The translations under genes and the position numbers were made by a program. The notes below the pieces were generated by a model. That model did no database searches. It was not told where the DNA came from and saw only the letters and a program-made list of their open reading frames with translations. A stretch of 64,000 nt of DNA from Pelagibius sp050043265 (GTDB taxonomy: Bacteria; Pseudomonadota; Alphaproteobacteria; Kiloniellales; Kiloniellaceae), in contig JBHJIR010000040.1 of NCBI GenBank assembly GCA_050043265.1, positions 1-64,000 on the forward strand, read 5' to 3'. Below, in pieces: positions 8,061 through 15,749 of the stretch (its first letter is position 1; every line of letters starts with the position of its first letter).

Positions 8061-9239
8061 TCAGGCTGCTTTCGCAAAGGCACTGCAGGCGCGCTCGAAG
8101 GCCTGCACCGCTTCGTCGACCTGGCGCTCCTCGATGATAAGAGGCGGCAGCAGGCGGACGACGTTCTCCGCCGCGCCGACGGTGAGGAGGCCTTCTTCAC
8201 GCAGCTTGGCGACCAGGTCGGTGTTGGTGACGACGCATTTCACGCCGATCATCAGCCCGGCGCCGCGGACCTCCGCCAGCACATCGGGAAACCGTGCGAT
8301 CAGAACTTGCAGGCGGCCGCGCAGCAGCTCGCCGGTGCGTTGCACATGGGGCAGGAAGTCCGGCGCCAGCATCACGTCCAGCACGGCGTTGGCGACCGCC
8401 ATGGCCAGCGGGCTGCCGCCGAAGGTGGTGCCGTGGACACCCGGGGCCATGCCGCCGGCCGCCTTCTCGGTGGCCAGGATGGCGCCGATCGGGAAGCCAC
8501 CGCCCAGGCCCTTGGCCAGGGCCATGACATCCGGCTCGATGCCCGCCCATTCATAGGCGAACAGCTTGCCGGTACGGCCCATGCCGCACTGGATCTCGTC
8601 CAGCACCAGCAGCAGGCCGTATTCGTCGCAGACGTTGCGCAGGGCACGCAGGTAATCCAGGTCGGCCGCGCGGATGCCGCCCTCGCCCTGGATCGGCTCG
8701 ACCAGGATGGCGCCGGTCTCCGGGCGGATGGCGTTGCGCAGCTCGTTCATGTTGCCGAAAGGCACCTGATCGAAGCCTTCGGAGGTCGGGCCGCAGCCTT
8801 CCAGGTACTTCGGGTTGGCCGCCGCCGACAGGGTGGTCAGCGTGCGCCCGTGGAAGGCGCCGGTGCAGGAGATCACCCGCATCTTTTCCGGATGGCCCTG
8901 GGCGTAGTGGCAGCGGCGCGCGATCTTCAGCGCGCCTTCAATGGCTTCTGCGCCGGAGTTGCAGAAGAACACCTGGTCGGCGAAGGAGTTGGCCACCAGA
9001 CGCTCGGCCAGCCGCCGGCCCTCGGGGATCTGGTACAGATTGGAGGTGTGCCACAGCTTGGCACCCTGCTCCTGCAGGGCCTTCACCAGATGGGGGTGGC
9101 TGTGGCCCAGGGAGTTCACCGCGATGCCCGCCGCGAAATCGAGGAATCGTCGCCCGTCGGCCGTATAGAGATAGGGGCCTTCGCCGCGCTCGAAAGCGAG
9201 GTCGGCGCGCGCATAGGTATGCATCAAGGCGTCGCTCAC
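8061..9239 (-). CDS. argD: Acetylornithine aminotransferase
   Basis: Class III PLP-dependent aminotransferase converting N-acetylglutamate semialdehyde to N-acetylornithine (family members also act on succinyldiaminopimelate). Seen motifs: NSGAEAIEGALKIAR for PLP phosphate binding, VLDEIQCGMGRTG with the cofactor Asp, and MALAKGLGGGFPIGA with the Schiff-base Lys. Length 392 is standard. The start is a GTG at 9239 with TAGGAG about 8 nt upstream. It is the first gene of the argD-argF-hslO group, and its promoter should lie in the 313-bp gap upstream. Confidence 0.95.
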   Translation of the reverse strand: MSDALMHTYARADLAFERGEGPYLYTADGRRFLDFAAGIAVNSLGHSHPHLVKALQEQGAKLWHTSNLYQIPEGRRLAERLVANSFADQVFFCNSGAEAIEGALKIARRCHYAQGHPEKMRVISCTGAFHGRTLTTLSAAANPKYLEGCGPTSEGFDQVPFGNMNELRNAIRPETGAILVEPIQGEGGIRAADLDYLRALRNVCDEYGLLLVLDEIQCGMGRTGKLFAYEWAGIEPDVMALAKGLGGGFPIGAILATEKAAGGMAPGVHGTTFGGSPLAMAVANAVLDVMLAPDFLPHVQRTGELLRGRLQVLIARFPDVLAEVRGAGLMIGVKCVVTNTDLVAKLREEGLLTVGAAENVVRLLPPLIIEERQVDEAVQAFERACSAFAKAA

Positions 9240-9552
9240 GGACCGAACTCCTAAACCTTACCCAACAGGCCGGACGGGCCTGAAAGGGCCGAAATGCCTC
9301 AATATCTGGGGCGGGGACGGGTCTTCCTGCAGCCGGCCCCGAAAGCACTGCGGGCCGGAGGCTCCCAGCCTACACGGCCTCAATACTATCAGGGGCCGGG
9401 GCTGAAGGGCCGACACTATTGGCAGAATGCCAGCGGCTGTCAACTGGGCCCCAGATTCACCGGAGGGCTCGCTCGCGGATTTCCCCGGTGGATTTCCCCG
9501 ACTTTCCGGCACTTTCCAGGGCCTTCCCGGGCTGTTCGGGGCCTGAAAGCCG
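9240..9552. other. Intergenic gap between argD and the first TraB-family gene
   Basis: This 313-bp stretch carries no convincing gene. It must hold the argD promoter on the minus strand and the end of the upstream transcript from the TraB-family operon. It contains several short C/T-rich and GGGCCT/AGGCCC-type inverted pieces, but no perfect long hairpin with a T-run. I see no arginine-repressor box that I would defend. Confidence 0.5.
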
Positions 9553-10530
9553 TTACTGCAGCCGGGTCACGGTGTACCCGCGTTGCTCCAGCAGGCGCAG
9601 GATGCCCTGCTCCCCGGGCAGGTGCATGACGCCGACCGCAACGAAGGTCGAACCCTTGGCAAATATCGGCAACAGATGCTCGACCATCGCCCGGTTCCGC
9701 CGGGTAGCCAGGCGGTTGTTGAAACGCTGCGCCACGCCCGGCTCCAGGTATCCGAGGAATCGCTGCCAGAGGGCGTAGCGCTGCGCGAGGTCGCCGTCCA
9801 GATAGAGTTCGACCCACTGCACCTTCACACGCGGATCGTCATAGGCCTCGATGGCCGAGCGCAGCATGGAAACCTGATCTTCCAACGACAGGCCGGAGAA
9901 AATGCGTATTTGCTCTTCCGTGGTCTCCAGAGCAATGACCTCCTTGCCGTCGTCGCGGGCGCGTTGCTGCAGCCAGTCGTCGAGCACCAACTCGTCCTCC
10001 TTCTGCTGTACGTCTATCGGAACCGACCTGTTGCCAATCATCGTCCAAATAATCCAAGGCTGCATATCCTCCAGGCGCTTCACAGTGATGAACTGGAACA
10101 GGGCGAGGCTCTGCAGCTTTTCGTAGGTTTCCTCGCCGAGCAGCGTCTCGAGGTCGCTGCCTTCGGGCAGTTCGAAATGCCGGCGCTGCTCCGCCTCGCT
10201 CAGTTCGTCGGCCATATCGGCTTCAAAGGCAGCAAACTGCGCCCCGGCGAAAGCCGCCTCCGCGGCTTCCGGCAGCTCGAGCACGCGAGGGTCATTTACG
10301 TGAATAGTGCCGAAGATATAGCTCGGCGCCTGGCCGGGAAAGTCGGCCTGCCAAATCCGCCCCTGGCCGTGCGGAATCGGCGCCGCTTGCGGCAGCGGCT
10401 CGTAGATGTCGCTGGGATAGATGACCGGGCGCGCCGCGCCGCAGCCGGCCAGTGCCAGCATGAACGCCAGCAGCAGGAGGTGCGGAATGATTCCCCGAAA
10501 CGTCCCGCCGGCGGCGGAGACAGCGGTCAT
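9553..10530 (-). CDS. TraB/GumN-family lipoprotein, paralogue 1
   Basis: Member of the TraB/GumN (TIKI-related) superfamily, whose eukaryotic TIKI relatives are membrane metalloproteases. The bacterial role is not established. Length 325. A signal peptide ends in the lipobox LAGC, so a periplasmic lipoprotein is expected. Two family hallmarks are visible: YIFGTIHVNDPR near the N-terminus (His in GxIH) and FVAVGVMHLPGEQG near the C-terminus, with conserved RNRAMVEHL before it. It starts one base after the stop of the next paralogue, so translation is coupled. It is the last gene of a five-gene reverse operon. Confidence 0.85.
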   Translation of the reverse strand: MTAVSAAGGTFRGIIPHLLLLAFMLALAGCGAARPVIYPSDIYEPLPQAAPIPHGQGRIWQADFPGQAPSYIFGTIHVNDPRVLELPEAAEAAFAGAQFAAFEADMADELSEAEQRRHFELPEGSDLETLLGEETYEKLQSLALFQFITVKRLEDMQPWIIWTMIGNRSVPIDVQQKEDELVLDDWLQQRARDDGKEVIALETTEEQIRIFSGLSLEDQVSMLRSAIEAYDDPRVKVQWVELYLDGDLAQRYALWQRFLGYLEPGVAQRFNNRLATRRNRAMVEHLLPIFAKGSTFVAVGVMHLPGEQGILRLLEQRGYTVTRLQ

Positions 10531-10531
10531 G

Positions 10532-11494
10532 TCAGCGCAACGACGTCACGGTATAACCGCGCCGTTCCAGCAGTGACAACACACCCGCGTCGCCCGCCAT
10601 GTGGGCAGCACCGACGGCGACGAAGGTGGAGCCCCTCTCCATCAGTGGCACCATGCGCTCGACCATGATGCGGTTGCGGTCGACGATCAGCCGGGCGTCG
10701 ACGGTCGCGGCCGTGTCGGGCGGCAGCCAGCTGAGATATTCCCGCCACAGCCCCTCGAAGGAGGCGAGATCGCCATCCAGGTAGAGCTGGACCTTCGGCA
10801 CGAAGGGCTTTCTGGCGGCGTACCGGTCCAGGGTCAGCTTCAGGAGGTCGGCCTGCTGATCCAAGGGAATCTTGTCGTAGATGTCGAAGTGTTCCTGCTC
10901 CGTCTCCAGGCCGACGATTTCCTTGCCCGCCTTGCGTGCGCGGTCCTGCAGCCAAGCGGCGAGCTCCATCCCGTGGCCGCTGGGCTCCAAGTCGTCATAG
11001 TTGACGAAGCCCCAATTCCCGCCGCCCATGTATTCCCAGAAGACCCAGGGCTTTACGTTGTTTTTTGGCTGTTGCATGCTCCGCTTCAAGTGCCAGCGCA
11101 GGATGCCAAAGCTGCGCGCGCCGATGAGATCTTCCAGGGTCTCGTCGCCGGGGAGCCTGATTCGCTCGAAATCGAACGCCTCCTCCTCGGCATCCGGGTC
11201 CATGTCCACTTCGAAGGCGGCGATCTCAACCCCGGCGAAGGCAGTCTCAACCACCTCGGGCAGATCCATCACCCGCTTGTCATCGACGTGCATGGTGCCG
11301 AAGACGTAGCTGGTCTCGCTGCCGTCGCCCTCGCCCTGCCAGATACGGCCTTGGCCAAAGGGAATCTCCGGGCGTTCTGACAGGACGTAGGGCTGGCGCG
11401 GCGTGCAGCCCGCCAGCAGCAAAGCTGCTGCCAGGACGACCAACGGCCAAGGGCGCCGCAGCACGGTGAAAGCACCGGACAATCTCACGCTCAT
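10532..11494 (-). CDS. TraB/GumN-family lipoprotein, paralogue 2
   Basis: Second tandem TraB/GumN-family paralogue, 320 residues. Its signal peptide ends in LLLAGC, predicting a lipoprotein. Family motifs: YVFGTMHVDDKR, DRNRIMVERMVP and FVAVGAAHMAGDAG, with a C-terminus RRGYTVTSLR nearly identical to paralogue 1 (QRGYTVTRLQ). It is much closer to paralogue 1 than to paralogue 3, which suggests a recent duplication. A 114-bp gap separates it from paralogue 3 and could hold an internal promoter. Confidence 0.85.
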   Translation of the reverse strand: MSVRLSGAFTVLRRPWPLVVLAAALLLAGCTPRQPYVLSERPEIPFGQGRIWQGEGDGSETSYVFGTMHVDDKRVMDLPEVVETAFAGVEIAAFEVDMDPDAEEEAFDFERIRLPGDETLEDLIGARSFGILRWHLKRSMQQPKNNVKPWVFWEYMGGGNWGFVNYDDLEPSGHGMELAAWLQDRARKAGKEIVGLETEQEHFDIYDKIPLDQQADLLKLTLDRYAARKPFVPKVQLYLDGDLASFEGLWREYLSWLPPDTAATVDARLIVDRNRIMVERMVPLMERGSTFVAVGAAHMAGDAGVLSLLERRGYTVTSLR

Positions 11495-11608
11495 GACCCG
11501 CCCCCCGATCTGTGGTGATCAGGTAGATTTGCATCCCCGACGTGAAGTTGGAAGCTTAACAATTCAACCTGCAGCCGTTTTGGCCGACAAACAGGGAAAG
11601 CCCCGCAG

Positions 11609-12574
11609 CTAGTAGGCCCGGGTCACCCGATAGCCGCGGGCGGCCAGGCGGGCCAGGACACCGTCCTCGCCGGGCAGATGGGCGCTGCCGATGGCGACGA
11701 AGGCGCCGCCGTCGCGCAGCAGCGGGGCGAGGCGGGCGGCCATGAGGCGGTTGCGGTCGTCGATCAGCCGCGCCTTGAAGCGCTCCGCCGCGGCGACGTC
11801 GCTGACGCCGGAGACGTCGTTCGCCTCCGCCATCGCCACCGTCAGATCGCCCTTCAGATAGGCCCGGAAGATACGGTTGAAGCGGGCCTCGATGTCGTCG
11901 TAGTCGGCCAGCATGTCGTTGACCATGGCGACCTGCTCGGCCTCGCTCATGCCGTTGAAGATCTCGATCTGCTCGTCCATGGTCTCCAGCGCCTCGAGCG
12001 ACTTGCCGCGGCGCCGCGCCTGGTCCTGCAGCCAGTTGTCGAAGGCCGGCTCACCCTGGGCGAGGCGCACGAGTTCGACCCGCGGGAAGGTGAGATAGAG
12101 GCTGAGCGCCCAGGGCTTCAGGTTCTGCAGGGCGGCCACGGGAATCCCCATCGGCGCGACGGCATCGGCGGTGCGCTTGAAGAGGTCGCGGCCCAGGATG
12201 TCTTCCAGGCGGCGCCCCGGCGGCAACTGCAGGGCACGGGCCATCTTCGCCGTGCCGTCCTGATTGTCGATCAACTCGAAGACGGCGACGCGGGACTGGT
12301 TGAGGGCCTGATCGACAGGCGGCGGCAGGTCGCGCAGCCGGGCGTCGGTGGAATGGATGGTGCCGAGGACGTAGCTCACCGGCCCCCCGCCCTCGCGCTG
12401 GACCTGCCACAGCAGGCCCTGGCCGTAGGGCAGTTCTCCCGCGCCGGCCCCCGCGCCCGACGCGGCGCCAACGGGCGCGAGCCATAGCAGGGCGGCGGCC
12501 AGCGCCGCCCGATGAAGTCTGGCCGGGCGGAACAGGGTGTGCAGTGACTTCAGCATCGTTTGCATGGGCCTCAT
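11609..12574 (-). CDS. TraB/GumN-family secreted protein, paralogue 3
   Basis: Third TraB/GumN-family copy, about 321 residues. Motifs YVLGTIHSTDAR, DRNRLMAARLAP and FVAIGSAHLPGEDG match the other two. Its N-terminal signal (RAALAAALLWLAPVGAASGA) lacks a lipobox Cys, so unlike its neighbours it should be free in the periplasm. The ATG at 12574 is used here; another at 12565 would shorten the n-region by three residues. It begins 25 bp after the ABC-2 permease stop, in the same operon. Confidence 0.82.
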   Translation of the reverse strand: MRPMQTMLKSLHTLFRPARLHRAALAAALLWLAPVGAASGAGAGAGELPYGQGLLWQVQREGGGPVSYVLGTIHSTDARLRDLPPPVDQALNQSRVAVFELIDNQDGTAKMARALQLPPGRRLEDILGRDLFKRTADAVAPMGIPVAALQNLKPWALSLYLTFPRVELVRLAQGEPAFDNWLQDQARRRGKSLEALETMDEQIEIFNGMSEAEQVAMVNDMLADYDDIEARFNRIFRAYLKGDLTVAMAEANDVSGVSDVAAAERFKARLIDDRNRLMAARLAPLLRDGGAFVAIGSAHLPGEDGVLARLAARGYRVTRAY

Positions 12575-12599
12575 GACGGACGTTGTGACGTCCCGGCCA

Positions 12600-13493
12600 C
12601 TAGGGCCGGATCTTGTAGCCCGCCGCGAAGAGCCGCCATGCCACCAAGGCAAGCCCCAGGATCAGCGCGGCGAGGATGCCGGCCCCCAGCGCCAGAGAAC
12701 TCTCCGCCTGGCCGATGAAACCGGCCCGGAAGCCGTCGACCGCATAGAACACGGGATTGACGTAAATCCAGTCCCGAAATGCCGCCGGCAGCCGCTCCAC
12801 CGAGAAGAATGCGCCCGAGAGGAGCCCGAGAGGGACGATGAGGAAGCCCTCGACCGCGCCGTAGTGGGCCCAGCGCTCGGCCCACAGCCCCGCCAGGGTG
12901 CCGATGAGCGCGAAAAGCAGCGCCGTGGCCACGGCAAAGCCAAAGACCACCGTTGCATCGAAATATGAAAAATCCACAAAGATCGCCGTCGCGATGCCGA
13001 CCAGCGGCCCCGAAGCCAGCCCGCAGGTCGCCGCCGACAGGGCGAAGCCGGCGGGCGTCTCCAGGGGGGTCAGCGGCGCCATCTGGACGTCGGCGATGGT
13101 GCCTTCCATCTTGTCCATGACGATCATCGCCGCCGAATTCTGGAACGCGGTGTAGGCCACGGCGTAGAGCACCACACCGGGGGCAACGAACTCGGTCAGG
13201 CCGACACCCGGCAGCATCTCGCCGAGGCCGCGCTGGCCGACCACGAAGACCAGCAGGAACAGAAGGCTGGAGACCAGCGGACCGGCCAGGGTTTCCAGGC
13301 CGAAGCGCAGAAAGCGCTTCACCCCGTAGCCATAGTAGAGCGCCCAGAAACCGCGCCAGTTCACCACCCGGAACGCCTTCGGGGCCCAGGGGCGGAAGGC
13401 GAGCAGCGGGGACGCGACAGCGGAACGGGCCGCCGGACGGTCGCCGCCCCCGGTTCCGACCCGGCTCCCGACCCGGCTCCCGACGCGGCTCAT
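12600..13493 (-). CDS. ABC-2 type transporter permease (second of pair)
   Basis: Polytopic inner-membrane permease of the ABC-2 export family, 297 residues, with about six membrane segments after a short cytoplasmic start (VNWRGFWALYYGYGVKRFLRF). The conserved helix GLLSGAFFSVERLPAAFRDWIYVNPVFYAVDGFRAGFIG contains the family's NP-x-x-Y motif. The ATG at 13493 overlaps the stop of the upstream permease by ATGA. The N-terminus holds a GSRV repeat made by a 12-bp DNA repeat. The two permeases are homologous and probably form a heterodimer. No ATPase gene is adjacent, which is unusual. Substrate is unknown. Confidence 0.85.
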   Translation of the reverse strand: MSRVGSRVGSRVGTGGGDRPAARSAVASPLLAFRPWAPKAFRVVNWRGFWALYYGYGVKRFLRFGLETLAGPLVSSLLFLLVFVVGQRGLGEMLPGVGLTEFVAPGVVLYAVAYTAFQNSAAMIVMDKMEGTIADVQMAPLTPLETPAGFALSAATCGLASGPLVGIATAIFVDFSYFDATVVFGFAVATALLFALIGTLAGLWAERWAHYGAVEGFLIVPLGLLSGAFFSVERLPAAFRDWIYVNPVFYAVDGFRAGFIGQAESSLALGAGILAALILGLALVAWRLFAAGYKIRP

Positions 13494-14305
13494 GGCTTCA
13501 GCCGGTAGCCGGTCGCGAACATGCGGTAGGTGACGGCCCAGAGGAACAGATTGAACCCGGCCATCACCGCCACGCCCAACGCCAGATTGCCGTCCGCATG
13601 GCCGATGAAGCCGTAGCGGAAGCCATCGATCATGTAGAAGAAGGGATTGAAGTGGGCGACGATCTGCCAGGTCTCCGGCAGACGCTGGATCGAATAGAAG
13701 GTGCCGGAGAGGAAGGAGAAGGGCGTAATCACGAAGTTGGTGACCGCCGCGATGTGGTCGAATTTCTCCGACCAGATGCCGCCGATCATGCCAAGCAGCG
13801 ACAGCATCAGCGAGGCCATAACGCCGTGATAGACGATGAACAGCGGGTTGTGGATGGTGACCGGCACGAAGAGGCACATGCCCAGTCCCACCGCCAGGCC
13901 GACCGCAACGCCGCGGGTCATGCCGCCGGCGGCGATGCCCAGGGTCAGTTCAGCGGGCGACAGCGGCGGCATCAGGATGTCGACGATGTTCCCCTGGACC
14001 TTGGCAATGACCAGCGAGGAGGAGGTGTTGGCGAAGGCGTTCTGCACCATGGCCATCATGATGAGGCCCGGGGCCAGGAAACTGGCGAAGGCCACACCGC
14101 CGACCTCGCGCCCGCCGCCCCCGAGTGCCAAGGTGAAGATGGCGAGGAACAGCAGCGTGGTCACCATCGGTGCCAGCAGGGTCTGCGTAAAGACGTTGAG
14201 GAAGCGGCGCACTTCCTTCATGTAGAGGGTCCACAGGCCGCGCCAGTTCACGCGCCCGATCTGCCTCACACGGGCGCCGGCAAGGGAGAGCGATGAGTGT
14301 TCCAT
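13490..14305 (-). CDS. ABC-2 type transporter permease (first of pair)
   Basis: ABC-2 family permease of 271 residues with six predicted membrane helices. Its N-terminal region VNWRGLWTLYMKEVRRFLNVF is typical of drug and polysaccharide export permeases. The FLSGTFYSIQRLPETW and FNPFFYMIDGFRYGFIG segments mirror the downstream permease and mark them as paralogues. The start is the ATG at 14305. It heads the five-gene reverse operon with permease 2 and three TraB/GumN-family genes, and lies divergent from recX across about 90 bp. Confidence 0.87.
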   Translation of the reverse strand: MEHSSLSLAGARVRQIGRVNWRGLWTLYMKEVRRFLNVFTQTLLAPMVTTLLFLAIFTLALGGGGREVGGVAFASFLAPGLIMMAMVQNAFANTSSSLVIAKVQGNIVDILMPPLSPAELTLGIAAGGMTRGVAVGLAVGLGMCLFVPVTIHNPLFIVYHGVMASLMLSLLGMIGGIWSEKFDHIAAVTNFVITPFSFLSGTFYSIQRLPETWQIVAHFNPFFYMIDGFRYGFIGHADGNLALGVAVMAGFNLFLWAVTYRMFATGYRLKP

Positions 14306-14394
14306 GGCGCTTCACATAGTCCGCGCTGCGCGCGCGCGCAAGCGTCAGGTCCGCGCCGCGCTTGCGTGCAAGCGCCAGAGGCCGGGACCCTGCC

Positions 14395-15042
14395 ATGAGT
14401 TGGGCCAAATCTGGGCCCCCCTCTGAGTCCGGGGCCCAAAGCGGGGACAGGAGCAAAAGCCGGCCGGAGCCGGCCAAACGCCGGCGCCAGCCGCTGAAGG
14501 CAACGCCGGAGGGGCTGGAACGTTCGGCGCTGTACTACCTGGAGCGCTACGACAGCTCCAGCGGCCACCTGCGCCGCCTGCTGCACCGCAAGATCCAGCT
14601 CTCGGCCAGGATCCACGGCACCGATCCGGAGGAAGGCGCCGCCGCGCTGGAGCGCCTGATCGCCCGCCTCACCGGCCTCGGCCTGCTGGACGACCGGCGC
14701 TACGCCCGCGAGCGGGTGCGCAGCCTGCTGGCCCGCGGCACCTCCACGGCGATGATCAAGGCCATGCTGCTGGCCAAGAGTCTGCCGGCTGCCGAGATCG
14801 AGTCCGCCTTCGCCGCCCAGGAGGATGATGGGGGCGACCGCGAACTGCGGGCCGCGCTGCGCTATGCCAAGCGCCGCCGGCTCGGGCCCTATCGCCTGGA
14901 GAAGCAGCCCGGAGACCGTGCTGAGCGCCGCGACCGGGACCTCGCCGCCCTCGGCCGCCAGGGCTTCGACTACGAAACCGCCCGGCAGGTCGTCGACTGC
15001 GAGGATCTCGCCACTCTGGAAGCCGAGACCGCCCAGAACTGA
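14395..15042 (+). CDS. recX: RecX-family regulatory protein
   Basis: RecX proteins bind RecA filaments and limit recombinase activity. The core is a string of three-helix modules: GLERSALYYLERYDSSSGHLRRLLHRKI, LGLLDDRRYARERVRSLLARG and LAALGRQGFDYETARQVVD. It is about 215 residues from the ATG at 14395, with a basic, low-complexity N-terminal 40 residues (SRPEPAKRRRQP). recA is not in this window, so the gene is unlinked, as is common in alphaproteobacteria. Confidence 0.82.
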   Translation: MSWAKSGPPSESGAQSGDRSKSRPEPAKRRRQPLKATPEGLERSALYYLERYDSSSGHLRRLLHRKIQLSARIHGTDPEEGAAALERLIARLTGLGLLDDRRYARERVRSLLARGTSTAMIKAMLLAKSLPAAEIESAFAAQEDDGGDRELRAALRYAKRRRLGPYRLEKQPGDRAERRDRDLAALGRQGFDYETARQVVDCEDLATLEAETAQN

Positions 15043-15233
15043 CGGGAACGGCTGGGCGTCAGGCCCTTTTCGCGCCGGCTGCATCCGATCGGGCGTCAAC
15101 CCCGTATGTGAAAAAGAGGGCCCGTGAGAAGGAAGCGGGCGCTCGCCCGTATTTGATTTGGTGCGGCGCAGCACGCCGACGCATAATGCCGGCGCGCCAT
15201 CAGACACGAGACATGAAACCGGAAGAGGACACG

Positions 15234-15737
15234 ATGCGCAGCATTTTCAAACTGATCACCCCCCTGGCCCTGACCCTGGCCCTGACCCTGGCGCTGAGCG
15301 GCGCGCTGGTCGGCCCCCTGGCCGGCGGGGCCTACGGCATGGGCAGCGACAGCGATTCCAAGAAAGAAATGGACCCCAACTACGCCGCCGCCAAGCAACT
15401 GGTGGACGACGGCAAGTATGCCGAGGCGGTTCCCCTGCTGGAGAAAGTCGTCGCCAGCGATGCCAAGAACGCCGACGCCTACAACTATCTCGGCTACAGC
15501 AACCGTCAGCTCGGCAACACCGATGCGGCGCTGGGCTACTACCAGACGGCCCTGTCGCTGGAGCCCGAGCACCGCGGCGCCAACGAATATCTCGGCGAGC
15601 TGTACCTGATGCTCGGCGATCTGCCGAAAGCGCAGGAGCGCCTGGACGTGCTGGACGGCGCCTGCCTGTTCGGCTGCGACGAATACACCGAACTGAAAAA
15701 CGCCATCAAAGCCTACAAGGCCAAGACCGGCAGCTGA
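15234..15737 (+). CDS. Secreted TPR-repeat protein
   Basis: A 167-residue protein with a long hydrophobic signal peptide (ALTLALTLALSGALVGPLAGG) and two to three tetratricopeptide repeats (YAEAVPLLEKVVASDAKNADAYNYLGY, TDAALGYYQTALSLEPEHRGANEYLGELY). TPRs mediate protein-protein contacts; the partner is unknown. The ATG at 15234 follows GGAAGAGGA. Two Cys (ACLFGCDEY) near the C-terminus could form a disulfide in the periplasm. The signal-peptide coding DNA contains a CTGACC repeat that produces the LALTLALT run. Confidence 0.85.
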   Translation: MRSIFKLITPLALTLALTLALSGALVGPLAGGAYGMGSDSDSKKEMDPNYAAAKQLVDDGKYAEAVPLLEKVVASDAKNADAYNYLGYSNRQLGNTDAALGYYQTALSLEPEHRGANEYLGELYLMLGDLPKAQERLDVLDGACLFGCDEYTELKNAIKAYKAKTGS

Positions 15738-15749
15738 GTTCGGCGGCCC

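Noticed and set aside
9240..9552. ArgR-type operator upstream of argD
   Set aside because: No convincing palindromic AT-rich ARG box is present in the gap.
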